Origin: Echinostoma caproni
Taxonomy: Eukaryota; Platyhelminthes; Trematoda; Plagiorchiida; Echinostomatidae
NCBI GenBank assembly: GCA_900618425.1
Contig: UZAN01039383.1
Coordinates: 66,557 to 130,556 of the forward strand
Length of the DNA stretch: 64,000 nucleotides
Direction of reading: 5' to 3'
Shown: positions 61,446-64,000 of the stretch, one piece after another
How the letters are laid out: every line of letters starts with the position of its first letter
Numbering within the stretch: position 1 is the first letter of the stretch
Program-made: the position numbers and the translations under genes
The notes under the pieces: model-generated
What the model was told of the DNA's origin: nothing
The model's input: only the letters and a program-made list of their open reading frames with translations
The model's database searches: none

Positions 61446-63735
61446 GCTTGAACTAACTTCTCACATTGTTGAAATATTTCACAAAAGGGCGCAGTTCGCG
61501 CGATAACACAAAGATTTCATGAACGTGCTCATGTAGGGAAGCATTTGGTGTCCTTGAAATTGATAACGATGCGATCTGATGACAACAAATCCACAAAAGT
61601 ATAAATATGAATTTCGAGATAAATGGCGCGACCGACTTCAAAAGCTCCGCCGAATTTCCCTTCTGTCAACCAGGTTCAGCCATCAAACCTTCTATGGTAC
61701 GGTGAATAATATGCGATCAGTTTTCTTCTACTGACACGCTACAGGAAACTGGACAGTTCGTTTGTTTCGTGAAAACGGTTTTAGTGTTTCTTATTTCCGT
61801 CCATTCACAGACGCATATAATGCCCAGTCGCTTCCATAGTGAACTCTATTAAATTTCCTACCTGTCATAAGATGCTAAAATAACTGCGTTGGTGAAAATG
61901 CTGGTTGAATAGTTGATCTCAGACGGGAGAAGGGCGGTATAGAGCATTTGCCCCAATGTGCTCTGTTCCGATTTTGATATATTGATTAGCATTTCAAGAC
62001 GTTTGAGTGTAACTCTATGTGTACAATCTCAATCACTAAGCATTTTCAACAAAAATTGAAAGGCGGAATGAAGTTTGGACAGACATTTCCCCACTGATGT
62101 GACATTATTGACTTGACTTGATTCCGGAAATCCTGAAATTGTTGTTTACATTGCTTTATGAAACACGTTTTCTGAATCACAATTTTTTCATTGCTTTAAA
62201 CAGGAATGGCTAGGTACCTAAGCTTTGCAAAATGTATTAATTTCTCAACCTAATCAGGTTTACTAATCTAGAGCCCGTTTGAAAAGATCAGCATATATAG
62301 ACACATTGAGCAGTTTTACTGTACGGCAAGTGATGCCCATTACAGTGGTCATTTAGCAGTTCAAATCGGGATGAGCTATTTAACTTGACTCTGTTTTATC
62401 AATTAGTTTAACCTTCAAATGTTTTTTTATGTTTGTCGATGATCCAGGATGGTCAGGTTAGTTCAAAAGCTAGTTTCCGAAATACAGTGTTCAATGCGAA
62501 TCAGTTATTTTATCAGTAGAATTTGTAGGACGAAAGAATGAAAGCACACTGCTACCGATCTGAGAATCTTTTCCGAAAGGTTCATGTTTACTTTGTTTGA
62601 CAAATCATTGAAAAGATGTTACAAGCGCGGTGCTGTTATCACAAAAACATCATGAATGTTAAACATAGAGAAACGTTACGCTGACGCATTCAATGTATGT
62701 GCTACTCATTCTGGGATGAAACTGAGCCTTCACATGATCAGTACAGGTTACCGTGCACACTATGCGATTAGACGACCCTCGAAACATTAGTTCCTGCGAT
62801 TAACCTCTAGCATTTCAAACGTTGTATATTACCCTCGATTGAATGAATGCATATCCTCTTGAACGTCATTGTATAAACTGAGTAACACGCACCACGGAAG
62901 CTTGCAGCTAGAACCTGGGACAACATATTCCTCGGTTGACATTTCACTAATGTACCTCCAGAATCTAAATCTAGAAACCAGATAATTTTTTTGAATCTAT
63001 AATGTGTACTTATTCTGTGAAGAGGTCTGCTTTATCGCTAATAATGTGTCGCCTTTCATAATTAAAATCTGAGCAACTGACATCATTTGGTAGTAAATAT
63101 ACTTCAGTGCACTTTGCTTGTGATGTCTTGACTGCACATTTCGGATTATATAAACCTTTGAAGTGTAAGACTTAGCTTTTCTATCGATTACATGGAATGG
63201 AAATTTTGATTACCATTGTTATGTGAGAAGTACAACATAGAGCAGATGGAAAAAATATCACTAACCAGGAAACTGAAATATACGGAATAGACAATTTTTG
63301 AATGACGAGACCTACCGGAGACCGAAATAGACAGTATCTGTATTTGTGACTTATCAGAGTTAAAGCATATTGTCTGGAAACATCTGCATTTTCCCACATG
63401 AGTTTGGGTACATGTGAATAGGCGAGTTTTGATTTCTTGCTTTCATCCAATATGAACTGTGATAAGTCTTAAAAAGAGTTTACAGACTTTATATGGAACT
63501 ATGAACGTGTGATACGAAAACATTGTCACCGTATGCGAAACTGTTTAATGTCTGAAATTTTATGAACCTTGCAGTGATGAACCAACATTTATTTTCAACC
63601 AAAGATCACAAAAACACTGGCATGTTACAGCACCCGTCCGGTTCGAATTGTTTTAAACCGGGGCATAACCCACTTGCTCAGATGCACGAAAAAGTGATTT
63701 TATGCATATCTATTTTTTTTCGACAATAAATGAAA
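61446..63735. other. No recognisable gene
   Basis: Only short open frames without domains. The first 200 bases could hold the 5' region of the preceding LINE but show no homology I recognise. Confidence 0.45.
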
Positions 63736-63739
63736 TGAT

Positions 63740-63880
63740 CATCTGTCCGTTCGGTGGTCAGGAGGTAGTATGCTTGCGTTCCGCCGGTGAGGTCCCGGGT
63801 TCGATGCTCAGTCAGGTTGATGGATTAGCACTGTTGAACAGATTGATTCACGTCAAAAGCTGCATGAGAATTTTTGGAAT
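63740..63880 (+). repeat. tRNA-derived SINE, copy 3
   Basis: The head has an A-box-like tggtcaggagg (63,755-63,765), then tatgcttgcgttccgccggtg, and a B box ggttcgatgct (63,798-63,808). The tail ttagcactgttgaacag continues to about 63,845. The head matches the copies at 48.0 and 53.6 kb and the tail wording recurs at 1.7 kb. Confidence 0.7.
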
Positions 63881-64000
63881 TGCATGACGTGCTTTGTCTT
63901 TTCTGCACACAGGGAAACTCACTGTATAGTCAACACAAATTATTCACCGCTTTCATGGACATTTTAGTTCATTACAACCTATTGAAAGATATATTTCCTT

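Overview
The window looks like nuclear DNA of a eukaryote with large introns and many decayed retrotransposons. The element content is two Penelope-like fragments with GIY-YIG domains, an RTE fragment whose C-terminal region resembles flatworm SR2-type elements, several CR1-like fragments and a tRNA-headed SINE family. Together with introns of many kilobases this fits a parasitic flatworm, most likely a trematode. The assignment is inferred from element families and architecture; no marker gene proves it. I see no bacterial genes, operons, CRISPR arrays or rRNA.

One real gene is clear: the 3' part of a protocadherin on the minus strand. Exon 52501..51384 encodes one and a half extracellular cadherin repeats, a membrane-proximal region, one transmembrane helix and the start of the cytoplasmic tail. 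A single N at 51480 breaks the frame; leaving it out restores it. The exon ends at a consensus donor in phase 1. About 8.8 kb downstream, exon 42536..41950 has a good acceptor in the matching phase and ends in a stop codon, so it is proposed as the cytoplasmic terminal exon. The N-terminal cadherin repeats must lie beyond 64,000.

Layout. 1-6.6 kb: non-coding, simple repeats. 6.65-7.14 kb: RT fragment (+). 9.15-10.64 kb: Penelope-like element (+). 12.93-13.86 kb: second Penelope-like element (-). 15.41-16.30 kb: RTE fragment (-). 16.5-18.44 kb: CR1-like element (-). 19.55-20.5 kb: CpG-richer stretch with a candidate first exon and a coiled-coil-like open frame (+). 20.8-31 kb: no recognisable coding. 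31.05-32.85 kb: CR1-like (-). 32.9-41.9 kb: mostly blank, with a 439-base assembly gap and one candidate exon at 38.6 kb (-). 41.95-52.5 kb: protocadherin exons and the intron between them. 52.9 kb: tRNA-like element inside an inverted repeat. 54.65-55.86 kb: CR1-like (+). 56.15-56.57 kb: foldback with 126-bp arms. 58.8-61.45 kb: the longest CR1-like copy (-). 63.74-63.88 kb: SINE.

The mobile elements all carry stops and frameshifts and several have altered RT catalytic motifs, so none looks autonomous. Coordinates of decayed elements are approximate because they come from reading protein similarity by eye.
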